From an uncultured Bacteroidota bacterium (GTDB taxonomy: Bacteria > Bacteroidota > Bacteroidia > Bacteroidales > SZUA-534): a DNA stretch of 64,000 nt. A model generated the notes under the pieces. The model was not told where the DNA came from. It saw nothing but the letters and a program-made list of their open reading frames with translations, and did no database searches. Shown piece by piece: positions 56,396 to 63,814 of the stretch. Each line of letters begins with the position of its first letter. The first letter of the stretch is position 1. Position numbers and translations under genes: made by a program. The stretch lies in contig CAMKOM010000001.1 in the NCBI GenBank assembly GCA_946414435.1, forward strand, positions 106,402 through 170,401, read 5' to 3'.

Positions 56396-57217
56396 CTAAT
56401 TATTAACCGACGCCCCTTTGTACTCGCCCAAAACCGACAAGTTCGACACAAGATTGAGCACACGGCTCGTGGCGCGGTCGAAATTGCTGCGGTCGCTCCA
56501 CTGCAAGTCAACATAGAACGCGTATTGGAACGGACTGCCCAGAATCGGCAGCGACTGAATTTTCGTCAGGTTGATGTCGTTGTTCTTGAACACTGCAAGC
56601 ACGTCAACCAGCGAGCCAGGCTGATGCGTCAGTTCGAAGCAGATTGACGCCTTGTCGTTTTCAGGCGAATCGACCGCCGTGCGGCTGATGGCCAGAAAGC
56701 GCGTATAGTTCTTCTTGTGAGTCTGAATCTGCGCCGCAAGTATCTGAAGACCATAGAGTTCGGCCGCATACTCACTTGCAATGGCCGCCGTGTGGGCGAG
56801 TTTCTCCTCGGCCACCTTCTGCGCCGCCGATGCTGTATCCGACCAGTTTATCATTTTGATATTCGGATAGTTATCGAAAAAATCCTTGCTTTGCTGAATA
56901 GCGATTGGGTGCGAGTAAACCTCCGTGATGTCCTCAATCCGCGTACCAGGCAGAGCCATAAGGTTTTGCGTGATGTGAAGGTTGAGTTCGCCAATCACCT
57001 TGAGTTTCGAGCGCTTGAGCAGCAGGTAGTTCTCCAGAATGCTGCCCGCAATGGTGTTCTCGATGGCCACAATGCCGTAATCGGCCGTGCAGTCCTCAAC
57101 AGCGCGGAACAAATCGCGGAATTGGTCACAGTTGACCGTCTCAATATCGGCACCGAAATACTGCCTTGCGGCTATTTCGTGAAAGGCTCCGTTCACTCCT
57201 TGAATTGCGATTTTCAT
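56396..57217 (-). CDS. pheA: prephenate dehydratase PheA, 273 aa
   Basis: Makes phenylpyruvate from prephenate, the committed step to phenylalanine. The catalytic periplasmic-binding-like domain has IAIQGVNGAFHEIAARQYF, DYGIVAIENTIAGSILENYLLL, SHPIAIQQSKDFF and NYTRFLAISR. The C-terminal ACT domain (about 195-270; KASICFELTHQPGSLVDVLAVFKNNDINLTKIQSLPI) contains the GSL and ESRP-like elements for Phe feedback. The start is ATG 57217 (or 57223, two codons earlier). The longer frame from 57271 is rejected because its codons are the attenuator hairpin. No fused chorismate mutase. Confidence 0.95.
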   Translation of the reverse strand: MKIAIQGVNGAFHEIAARQYFGADIETVNCDQFRDLFRAVEDCTADYGIVAIENTIAGSILENYLLLKRSKLKVIGELNLHITQNLMALPGTRIEDITEVYSHPIAIQQSKDFFDNYPNIKMINWSDTASAAQKVAEEKLAHTAAIASEYAAELYGLQILAAQIQTHKKNYTRFLAISRTAVDSPENDKASICFELTHQPGSLVDVLAVFKNNDINLTKIQSLPILGSPFQYAFYVDLQWSDRSNFDRATSRVLNLVSNLSVLGEYKGASVNN

Positions 57218-57227
57218 ATTCATTTTC

Positions 57228-57255
57228 AAAAAAAAAGCCCCGCAAAACGCGGGGC
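57228..57255 (-). terminator. attenuator terminator of pheA
   Basis: In the minus-strand transcript GCCCCGC (57249-57255), a 5-base loop, and GCGGGGC (57237-57243) form a perfect 7-bp GC stem. Nine U residues (57228-57236) follow. It sits between the leader peptide stop (57293) and the pheA start (57217), the right place to stop transcription before pheA when Phe and Tyr are plentiful. Confidence 0.9.
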
Positions 57256-57285
57256 CTGTATTCATAATCAATTACACGAACATTA

Positions 57286-57292
57286 CCCCGCC
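57286..57292 (-). promoter_or_regulatory. antiterminator strand of the attenuator
   Basis: GGCGGGG in the transcript directly follows the leader stop codon. Its GCGGGG can pair with CCCCGC of the terminator's first arm. A ribosome that reaches the leader stop would cover this strand and let the terminator form. One stalled on the Tyr/Phe codons would leave it free and prevent termination. Confidence 0.75.
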
Positions 57293-57349
57293 TCAATTAC
57301 TGAAGTAGTAAAAGAAATAATAAGCGAAGTATGAAGGTGTGTTCAACAT
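57293..57349 (-). CDS. Tyr/Phe-rich leader peptide of pheA, 18 aa
   Basis: The short frame reads MLNTPSYFAYYFFYYFSN then stop. Nine of its ten residues 7-16 are Tyr (5) or Phe (4). Such codon runs are typical of attenuation leader peptides, where ribosome stalling reports low charged tRNA. It is followed at once by the antiterminator strand and then by a GC hairpin with a U-tract before pheA. The mix of both amino acids suits a transcript that also carries tyrA and the common-pathway genes. It is too short to be found by usual gene callers. Confidence 0.9.
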   Translation of the reverse strand: MLNTPSYFAYYFFYYFSN

Positions 57350-57370
57350 TGTTTTCTGTTTTTAACGCCG

Positions 57371-57378
57371 CAAAAGTA
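57371..57378 (-). promoter_or_regulatory. -7 box for the pheA leader transcript
   Basis: TACTTTTG on the minus strand matches TAnnTTTG exactly, 21 bp before the leader ATG. A -33 TTTG at the standard 19-21 bp spacing is not visible; one lies nearer, at 10 bp. Confidence 0.5.
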
Positions 57379-57515
57379 ATAGGAATTTCAAAAGTTGTTC
57401 GGATGATGAGAGATTTTTTCAAGAAATTCGATAAGGATACGTTGCGCACGTAGAAAAGATTGATTGTCTAACACCAATTCATCTCCTATGCAATCCGCAC
57501 CCGCAATGCTCGAAA

Positions 57516-58595
57516 TCAAGAAACCAAACTAAATTCCCTACTCGATTTCCTGAGTAAGCGCCTGATTCTACGTCTCCGCATATTCAACCAATGCTCGAGC
57601 GCCAGATTTTCAACCTCATAGTTGTCAAGAGCTGTTTTGCGGCGCCGCTCCGATTGAAAAGCCTGAATAATGTACGCACCAATATGGCGCCTCATCTTTT
57701 CGCGATAGACTGCGTCGAAAGGAATAAGTATTCCAGTGTCTTCAATGTTGTGCATCAATCGGTTAACCGCCGTGCCGAACATCATCATCTGCGAAGACGC
57801 TGAGATATAGGCGGTTACATTCGGCGGAACGTTCACCCCGCGCATCCTGACAGCGGCTTTCAGCAATCTGAAGTCTTCCGCAAGATCGTCTTTATTCACT
57901 ATCAGGTTCATCAGGTTGGAATCGGAATCGGGCATTACCGACTGGTCGTCCCAAGGGCGGATAAGTTCTTCTTTATCACCAAAATGCTTCCAAAGGAAAT
58001 GGTAAATCAAATCTCTTGAAATATGGTCGTACGACGGATAAATGGTAATCTTTCCGAAGAAATACAACAATTTGGGATTCTTCATAATAATGGCCACAAG
58101 GCCGTCCCACAGGTTGTCGAAGGCGAAAATGGAATTTGCGCCGTTTCGGGAACTCTGATATTCAGGTGCGACAAAATTGCGCCCGAGTTCAATGGCGTAC
58201 GGCAGATAGTCGTCGATAAACTTCTGCGAAAAGTGGAACTGGTGTGAGCTTGCCAAAATGGGCTGACCGTTCGCGTCAAACGCGGCCTCCGAACCCAAAA
58301 GGAATCGGTAGCCACCAATAATCGCCTCGTTGTCAGGGTCCCAGACAATCAGTTGCTTATACGGTTTTTCCATCTTATCATACTCATCAAGGTCAACGGC
58401 ATTGCCTGTAGAGCCGCCTGCCTGACGGAAAGCCACTTCGCGCAAGCGGCCGATTTCAGTAACAACATTCGGCGAATCGTGCCACGTGACAATGTAGAGT
58501 TCGTTGTGGCCCTTGTTGGTGTCTTGCAGTTTCTTCGATTGGGTGAGTTCCGCCTTAATCAGTTCAACTGGTACGGGTTCAATAATTGTGTCCAT
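57516..58595 (-). CDS. glsB: GlsB-like glycine N-acyltransferase (GNAT fold), 359 aa
   Basis: An N-acyltransferase of the OlsB/GNAT group. VTEIGRLREVAFRQAGGSTGNAVDLDEYDKMEKPYKQLIVWD is the family start, followed by YAIELGRNFVAPEYQSSRNGANSIFAFDNLWDGLVAII. In Bacteroides thetaiotaomicron the homologous GlsB moves a 3-hydroxy-acyl chain from ACP to glycine to make commendamide, the first step to glycine lipids; that is established there and inferred here. The C-terminus is Arg-rich (MRRRRIRRLLRKSSRE). The ATG at 58595 is used; an in-frame TTG at 58610 overlaps the upstream stop. Confidence 0.82.
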   Translation of the reverse strand: MDTIIEPVPVELIKAELTQSKKLQDTNKGHNELYIVTWHDSPNVVTEIGRLREVAFRQAGGSTGNAVDLDEYDKMEKPYKQLIVWDPDNEAIIGGYRFLLGSEAAFDANGQPILASSHQFHFSQKFIDDYLPYAIELGRNFVAPEYQSSRNGANSIFAFDNLWDGLVAIIMKNPKLLYFFGKITIYPSYDHISRDLIYHFLWKHFGDKEELIRPWDDQSVMPDSDSNLMNLIVNKDDLAEDFRLLKAAVRMRGVNVPPNVTAYISASSQMMMFGTAVNRLMHNIEDTGILIPFDAVYREKMRRHIGAYIIQAFQSERRRKTALDNYEVENLALEHWLNMRRRRIRRLLRKSSREFSLVS

Positions 58596-58606
58596 AATGA
58601 AAAAAT

Positions 58607-59464
58607 TCAATCTACGCCTGACGGCCAGGGATTTGAGACAATGCCCGCCATATCAAGCATCGCTTTGTGTGCAACATCACGCATCCGCGCGGGTTCATCC
58701 TTCCGCGACGCCTTAACATCGGGGATAATCGGGTCGCCAACGTGAATGGTGAGCAGCGGCTCGTTTTTACTGATAAACTTGCGCCAGCCAGTGCGGGGCC
58801 TGAACGAAATCATCAACGGCACTACAGGAAGCGAGTACCTGTAAGCCATATTGAATGCTCCTATTTTGAAAGGTCGAAGCGGCGCGTAGAATTTCCAACT
58901 GCAACTTTCGGGGAAAATGTGAATCCACTGCTTGGCTTTGTGCAAGTCGTCCAATGCTTGCGCGAACTTTGTAAGCCCGCCGTACTCATCGGGAATGGCT
59001 ATGCCGCCAATGGCTTTCATTATGAAGCCGTCTTTGCCGTTGAATGGCTGCGAGTACATAGGAATCCACGCCTTGCGGAAACGCATTGCCTGCATAACGC
59101 ATATCATATCCCAACGGTGAACGTGGTTGCAGACGGTCATCACGCCATTGGCGAAGAGTTTGCGGTTGCGACGGATTTTCTCGCGGCCTTCAATCTTAAG
59201 GCCATACCTGATTCTGTTCACAGGAAAAGCCACTGCCCAGGTAATCAGATAAACAGCAAAATGTATTATTTTGAATTTCAGCGATTTGTCGAGATAGGTA
59301 TAAGTCTCGTCGAATTTAATGTCCTTGTTTTTCCCGCGTATGGGCGCCATTCTTGTGAATGGATTTTCACCAGAAAATTCCACGTCAGGTTTTGGAACAT
59401 ACACACCTTCCCTAACCTCGAAATTCTTATACGCAGGGCCGTACGCTGAATAGTCCCTTAACAT
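58607..59464 (-). CDS. glsA: GlsA-like O-acyltransferase (PlsC family), 285 aa
   Basis: A lysophospholipid-type acyltransferase. The HX4D motif is in TVCNHVHRWDMICV, followed by WIPMYSQPFNGKDGFIMKAIGGIAIP and IHIFPESCSWKFYAPLRPFKIGAFNMA (the FPEG-like acceptor site, here FPES). In B. theta, GlsA adds the second acyl chain to N-acylglycine. The start is ATG 59464, 31 bp after the cysH stop, and glsB follows 11 bp downstream. Together with GlsB it makes diacyl amino-acid lipids of the membrane; the amino acid in this organism is inferred. Confidence 0.8.
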   Translation of the reverse strand: MLRDYSAYGPAYKNFEVREGVYVPKPDVEFSGENPFTRMAPIRGKNKDIKFDETYTYLDKSLKFKIIHFAVYLITWAVAFPVNRIRYGLKIEGREKIRRNRKLFANGVMTVCNHVHRWDMICVMQAMRFRKAWIPMYSQPFNGKDGFIMKAIGGIAIPDEYGGLTKFAQALDDLHKAKQWIHIFPESCSWKFYAPLRPFKIGAFNMAYRYSLPVVPLMISFRPRTGWRKFISKNEPLLTIHVGDPIIPDVKASRKDEPARMRDVAHKAMLDMAGIVSNPWPSGVD

Positions 59465-59495
59465 CAAGTTTATCAAATATTTAATTGGACTGTTA

Positions 59496-60191
59496 TTATC
59501 TCTTGTGCAGTCCGCACTCCCTATGTTCGGGATTTTCCCACCACCAGCGGCCCGAGCGAATGTCCTCGCCAGGCTCGACGGCGCGCGTGCAGGGCTGACA
59601 GCCGATTGACGGGAAACCCTTGTCGTGCAGTTTGTTGTAAGGCACGCGGTGCTCTTTCACATACTCTTTCACTTCGGCTTCGGTCCAGTTAATCAGCGGG
59701 TTGAGTTTCACAAGGCCGTTGTTGGCGTCCCACTCAACAAGTTGCATATCCTTGCGCGTAATGCTCTGCTCGCGCCGAAGACCACAAATCCACACCTTCA
59801 GCCCCTTCAGGGCACGCTGCAGCGGCTCAATCTTGCGCACATTGCAGCACAGGTGGCGCAGTTCGACGCTCGTGTAGAAAAGGTTCATTCCGTGCTCGGC
59901 GACCATCTTCTGAACGTTCTTGTAATCAGGAAAATAAACTTCAAGTTTTATGCCGTAGCAGTCGTTGGTGCGCTCAATGAGCGAGTAGGTTTCGGGGAAG
60001 CAGCGGCCCGTGTCGAGTGTGAAAATGCGCGTCGATTTGTCGATTCGGCAAATCATATCGGTCAGCGCTTGGTCCTCGTAACTCAGGCTCGACGAGAGCG
60101 CAATCGCACCCTGAAATTCCTTCAGAAAATACGCCAGAACCTCTTCCGCCGACGCGTTTTCAAACTGCTTGTTCAGTGATTCTATGTCCAT
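59496..60191 (-). CDS. cysH: adenylyl-sulfate (APS/PAPS) reductase CysH, 231 aa
   Basis: Reduces activated sulfate to sulfite. The adenine-nucleotide hydrolase-like core has AIALSSSLSYEDQALTDMI (SSSL(S)xED) and IFTLDTGRCFPETY. The cysteine pairs in RHLCCNVRKIEPL and GCQPCTRAV, plus the C-terminal ECGLHKR catalytic Cys, are the [4Fe-4S] form, which usually acts on APS. This fits the lack of a cysC (APS kinase) in the cluster. The ATG at 60191 (MDIESLNKQ) is chosen; the upstream extension translates the spacer words. Confidence 0.92.
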   Translation of the reverse strand: MDIESLNKQFENASAEEVLAYFLKEFQGAIALSSSLSYEDQALTDMICRIDKSTRIFTLDTGRCFPETYSLIERTNDCYGIKLEVYFPDYKNVQKMVAEHGMNLFYTSVELRHLCCNVRKIEPLQRALKGLKVWICGLRREQSITRKDMQLVEWDANNGLVKLNPLINWTEAEVKEYVKEHRVPYNKLHDKGFPSIGCQPCTRAVEPGEDIRSGRWWWENPEHRECGLHKR

Positions 60192-60232
60192 TTTATGTAA
60201 TGTTTGGTGAATTGGTGAATCGGTGAATCGGA

Positions 60233-60256
60233 AGAGACGCACGGCCGTGCGTCTCT
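60233..60256. repeat. 24-bp perfect palindrome, REP-like
   Basis: Arms AGAGACGCACGG (60233-60244) and CCGTGCGTCTCT (60245-60256) are exact reverse complements. It is preceded by GGTGAATTGGTGAATCGGTGAATCGG words. The outer AGAGACG/CGTCTCT is shared with the palindrome at 15221-15240. It lies in the cysN-cysH spacer and could fold in the transcript. Confidence 0.65.
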
Positions 60257-60293
60257 ACAAACACCCAACACCTAATCACTAATACCCATTAAT

Positions 60294-61556
60294 TCAATCA
60301 ATCATTCCCGCACCCAGCGTGTCGTTGGTGTCGGGGTCAACAATTATCAGGCTGCCCATCACCTTGTTGGTGTGGTACGGCTCAAACACCAGCGGACTCG
60401 CTGTTTTCAGTTGGACGTGTGCTATATCGTTCATTATCAACTGACTGATATCGGCAATTTTGTCCTGCGAATTAATGTCAATTTTGTAGTCGATAGCCTT
60501 GAACATTCCCACAACTTCCTGCGTGGCGTGGCGCACAATGTAGCGTTTGCCCAGTTGCAGTGGCGTTTCACGGAACCAACAGATATTCAGCGACATAGCC
60601 TGCCCCACCTCGGGCATATTACCATTGTCGGCGCACAGAACGTCGCCGCGGCTAATGTCGATATCGTCTTTCAGGCAGACTGTAACAGAGTCACCTTCAA
60701 CGGCTTCGGTGAGTTGCTTGTCGGCAAACCAGAGCGAAGCCACCACCGACGTCTGCCCCGACGGCAGAACGCGAACGCTGTCACCAACCTTCACCTTGCC
60801 GCTCGCAATGCGCCCCGCGTAGCCGCGAAAATCGGCGTATTTGTCTGATATCGGGCGAATTACATATTGAACAGCCATTCGGAAGGCTTCTTCGGTATCG
60901 TTTTGAATTTCAACGGTTTCTAAAAACTCAAGCAGCGGTTTCCCGTTGAACCACTGCATATTAGCGGATTTGTTCACCACATTGTCGCCCAACTTGGCCG
61001 AAATCGGGATAAAATCGACCTTGCCAATGGGCAGGTGCGCCGACATCGCCTTGTAATCGGCAACAATTTTCGCAAACACATCTTCCGAAAAATCCACCAA
61101 ATCCATTTTGTTCACACAGACCACTATCTGCTTGATAGCCAGCAGTGCAGCCACATACGAGTGGCGGATTGTCTGTTCCATAATTCCATGCCGCGCATCG
61201 ACCAAAATCACCGCCAAATCGGCTGTGGAAGCGCCCGTGACCATATTCCGCGTGTACTCGATATGTCCAGGGGTGTCGGCAATAATGAATTTGCGGCGCG
61301 GCGTGGCAAAATAGCGGTAAGCCACGTCGATAGTGATTCCCTGCTCGCGCTCGGCACGCAGTCCATCGGTCAGAAGGGCAAGGTTAACTTCCTCGTTTCC
61401 ACGACTTTTCGAAGCCGACTCAACCGCTTCCATTTGGTCCTCGAAAATCGACTTGCTGTCGTAGAGCAACCGCCCAATGAGCGTGCTTTTGCCGTCGTCG
61501 ACACTGCCCGCAGTGGTGAACCGCAGCAGTTGCATATCTAAATATCCGTTGTTCAT
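60294..61556 (-). CDS. cysN: sulfate adenylyltransferase subunit 1 CysN, 420 aa
   Basis: The GTPase subunit that drives ATP sulfurylase. EF-Tu-like motifs: TAGSVDDGKSTLIGRLLYD (G1), EQGITIDVAYRYF (G2), IADTPGHIEYTRNM (G3), VCVNKMDLVDF (G4) and PISAKLGDN (G5), then two beta-barrel domains. It stops at the GTPase form; no CysC kinase domain is fused. It follows cysD after 82 bp. Confidence 0.96.
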   Translation of the reverse strand: MNNGYLDMQLLRFTTAGSVDDGKSTLIGRLLYDSKSIFEDQMEAVESASKSRGNEEVNLALLTDGLRAEREQGITIDVAYRYFATPRRKFIIADTPGHIEYTRNMVTGASTADLAVILVDARHGIMEQTIRHSYVAALLAIKQIVVCVNKMDLVDFSEDVFAKIVADYKAMSAHLPIGKVDFIPISAKLGDNVVNKSANMQWFNGKPLLEFLETVEIQNDTEEAFRMAVQYVIRPISDKYADFRGYAGRIASGKVKVGDSVRVLPSGQTSVVASLWFADKQLTEAVEGDSVTVCLKDDIDISRGDVLCADNGNMPEVGQAMSLNICWFRETPLQLGKRYIVRHATQEVVGMFKAIDYKIDINSQDKIADISQLIMNDIAHVQLKTASPLVFEPYHTNKVMGSLIIVDPDTNDTLGAGMID

Positions 61557-61638
61557 TCTTGTGTAAAGTTTAATGTGTAAAGAGTAAAGTTGATTTTGCG
61601 TAACTCAAACCCTTTATTCTGAATTCGTAATTCTATGT

Positions 61639-62532
61639 TTAGAAGTATCCCTGTTTCTTCCTGTCTTCCATCGCGGTTTCCGAGCGTTTGTCGTCGGCGC
61701 GGCCGCCACGTTCGGTGACGCGGGTTGCGGCAATTTCGGCAACAATATCCTCAAGCGAGTGAGCCGTGGAAAGTGTTAATCCTGTGCAAGTTATATCGCC
61801 AATGGTGCGGCAGCGAACTTCCTTCTCAACCACCACTTCCTCGGGGCGGCGCCGAATGCAATCTTCGGCGGCAAGCCACTGTCCATCTCGTTGAAACACT
61901 TTGCGTTTGTGAGTGTAGTAAAGCGACGGCAGTTCGATTTTTTCCTGAAGAATGTACTGCCAGACGTCCATCTCGGTCCAGTTGCTGATTGGGAACACGC
62001 GGAAGTGCTCGCCCATATTCTTGCGTCCGTTGAAGATATTCCACAGTTCGGGCCGCTGATTTTTGGGGTTCCACTGCCCGAAATCGTCGCGGTGCGAGAA
62101 AATACGCTCTTTGGCGCGGGCTTTTTCCTCGTCGCGGCGGGCGCCACCAATGCAGGCATCGAATTTATGGCGTTCGATAGTGTCGAGCAAAGTGGTGGTT
62201 TGCAGTGCGTTACGACTTGCATTGAAGCCCGTTTCCTCTTTCACGCGGCCTGTGTCAATCGATTCCTGAACCGAACCCACAATCAGTTCGGCGCCCAAGC
62301 GCTGCACCAGCGCGTCGCGGTATTCGAGCGTCTCGCGGAAGTTGTGCCCCGTGTCGATATGCACCAGCGGAAACGGCAGCCGTGCAGGATAGAAAGCCTT
62401 GTAAGCCAGGTGAGTAACCACAATCGAGTCCTTTCCACCCGAGAAGAGAATTGCGGGCCGCTGAAACTGCGCCGCCACCTCACGAAGAATGTAAATCGAC
62501 TCTGCCTCAAGTTCTTGTAAATGCGTTTTCAT
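61639..62532 (-). CDS. cysD: sulfate adenylyltransferase subunit 2 CysD, 297 aa
   Basis: The catalytic ATP-sulfurylase subunit that forms APS from ATP and sulfate. The PP-loop is AILFSGGKDSIVVTHLAYKAF, followed by PLVHIDTGHNFRETLEYRD, FDACIGGARRDEEKARAKERIFSHRD and RVFPISNWTEMDVWQYI. The C-terminal RCRTIGDITCTGLTLS and GGRADDKRSETAMEDRKKQGYF are family hallmarks. First gene of the cysD-cysN-cysH-glsA-glsB run. Confidence 0.97.
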   Translation of the reverse strand: MKTHLQELEAESIYILREVAAQFQRPAILFSGGKDSIVVTHLAYKAFYPARLPFPLVHIDTGHNFRETLEYRDALVQRLGAELIVGSVQESIDTGRVKEETGFNASRNALQTTTLLDTIERHKFDACIGGARRDEEKARAKERIFSHRDDFGQWNPKNQRPELWNIFNGRKNMGEHFRVFPISNWTEMDVWQYILQEKIELPSLYYTHKRKVFQRDGQWLAAEDCIRRRPEEVVVEKEVRCRTIGDITCTGLTLSTAHSLEDIVAEIAATRVTERGGRADDKRSETAMEDRKKQGYF

Positions 62533-62554
62533 ATCTCAAAATCATATTTTGCCG

Positions 62555-62600
62555 CAAAATTAGAGAGATTATCCGTATTAACCTATCTATTTAATAGGTT
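62555..62600 (-). promoter_or_regulatory. cysD promoter box with upstream inverted repeat
   Basis: TAATTTTG on the minus strand (62555-62562) matches TAnnTTTG, 22 bp before the cysD ATG. AACCTAT (62580-62586) and ATAGGTT (62594-62600) form a perfect inverted repeat with a 7-bp spacer, covering the -33 region. It is a plausible operator for a sulfur- or redox-responsive regulator, but the protein cannot be named. Confidence 0.5.
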
Positions 62601-62685
62601 TATGTACAAAATACGATTTTATACTTACTGAACGGGGCGAATGTGCGTAGTTGGGGGCGCAGGGATATTATTACCCATCCACAAC

Positions 62686-62796
62686 TCAATATTTTTTCGA
62701 GTTATGGACGGTGAATATATCAGTTTGGCGAAAGAAAATCACGATTATGTGATTGATTGTCAAATCAATTAACATACCGATACCCAACCAAATCAT
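62686..62796 (-). CDS. possible 36-residue membrane microprotein
   Basis: In the 329-bp gap between nadA and cysD, a minus-strand frame starts MIWLGIGMLIDLTINHIIVI and continues to HNSKKY and a stop. The first ~22 residues could form one membrane helix, with a charged tail. An overlapping plus-strand frame of 22 codons (62704-62772) also exists. I found no ribosome-binding or promoter evidence, so this is a candidate only. The rest of the gap (62601-62685 and 62797-62861) shows nothing else. Confidence 0.25.
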   Translation of the reverse strand: MIWLGIGMLIDLTINHIIVIFFRQTDIFTVHNSKKY

Positions 62797-62861
62797 ACCT
62801 AAAAAGGTTGGCTATCGCCATAAATGCGGATTTTTAAGCCTGTTTGCGGAAAAGGCGCGGA

Positions 62862-63782
62862 CTAAAGTTGTTCCAGACGCAGCATCTCGTCAATGCTGTG
62901 GCGGGCGGCTGTGAGAGTGGCGGTATCGAGCGTGATTTCGTCACCGCCAATGCCCCTAACGCACTCATACACATCGCCTAACGTGGTTGCCTTCATATTG
63001 TGGCAGACGCAGTTTTTCGACAGGGCGAAGAAACGCTTGTCGGGGCAGGCGAACTGCAGGTGCTGAACAATGCTGTTTTCGGTGCCGATAATGAATTCGG
63101 TGGCCGTGCTTCGCTTGGCGTAATCCATTATCTGCGTTGTACTTCCAATATAATCAGCAAGTTGCACAACTTTTGCCGAGCATTCGGGGTGGACAAGCAG
63201 CAATGCGCCAGGGTGTTTCTGACGAGCCTGCTCAACGTTTTGCGGCGTAATGAGCAAATGCGTGGGGCATCCGCCAGGCACAAACTGAAACTGCTTTTCG
63301 GGAGTCTGCTGCTGCACCCAACCGCCCAAGTTACAGTCGGGTATGAACAGAATCTTATCGTTTTTGATATTCTTTACAATCTTCACTGCCGACGACGACG
63401 TGACGCAAACATCGGTCAAGGTTTTCAGGCTTGCGGTGGTGTTTATGTACGAAACCACCGTGTGGTCGGGATATTTCGCCTTCAGTTGCAAGAGCAATTC
63501 GGGCTTCACCTGCTCGGCCATCGGGCAGCCTGCTTCGGCATTCGACAGAATGACACGCTTTTGCGGCGAGAGAATCTTCACCGTTTCGGCCATAAACCTT
63601 ACGCCGCACATCAGCACGGTTTCGGCATCCGACTTGGCCGCCTGTTGGCTCAATCCGAACGAATCGCCCACATAATCAGCCACTTCCCAAATATCGTGGC
63701 TTTGGTAGGCGTGCGCCAAAATGCAGATTCGCTTTTCTTTTTTCAGGCGAATGATTTCCGATTGCAGTTCACTTGTCAGCAT
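62862..63782 (-). CDS. nadA: quinolinate synthase NadA, 306 aa
   Basis: Condenses iminoaspartate with dihydroxyacetone phosphate to quinolinate, for de novo NAD+ synthesis. Blocks include ICILAHAYQSHDIWEVADYVGDSFGLSQQA, VLMCGVRFMAETVKILSP (cluster Cys), FIPDCNLGGWV, LLVHPECSAKV (cluster Cys) and KNCVCHNMKATTLGDVYECVRG (third Cys). Length is normal. nadB and nadC are not in view. A TATATTTG box lies 20 bp upstream. Confidence 0.96.
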   Translation of the reverse strand: MLTSELQSEIIRLKKEKRICILAHAYQSHDIWEVADYVGDSFGLSQQAAKSDAETVLMCGVRFMAETVKILSPQKRVILSNAEAGCPMAEQVKPELLLQLKAKYPDHTVVSYINTTASLKTLTDVCVTSSSAVKIVKNIKNDKILFIPDCNLGGWVQQQTPEKQFQFVPGGCPTHLLITPQNVEQARQKHPGALLLVHPECSAKVVQLADYIGSTTQIMDYAKRSTATEFIIGTENSIVQHLQFACPDKRFFALSKNCVCHNMKATTLGDVYECVRGIGGDEITLDTATLTAARHSIDEMLRLEQL

Positions 63783-63802
63783 AAATTCAAGATTTTGTGG
63801 GG

Positions 63803-63810
63803 CAAATATA
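63803..63810 (-). promoter_or_regulatory. -7 box for nadA
   Basis: TATATTTG on the minus strand matches TAnnTTTG, 20 bp before the nadA ATG and just past the stop of the upstream transporter gene. No -33 TTTG at standard spacing. Confidence 0.5.
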
Positions 63811-63814
63811 TTAT

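Noticed and set aside
57218-57271. Longer start for PheA
   Set aside because: The extra 18 codons are the attenuator hairpin and U-tract. The family N-terminus begins at MKIAIQGV.
62704-62772. 22-codon plus-strand frame in the nadA-cysD gap
   Set aside because: No hydrophobic or leader-like character and no promoter on that strand; likely chance.
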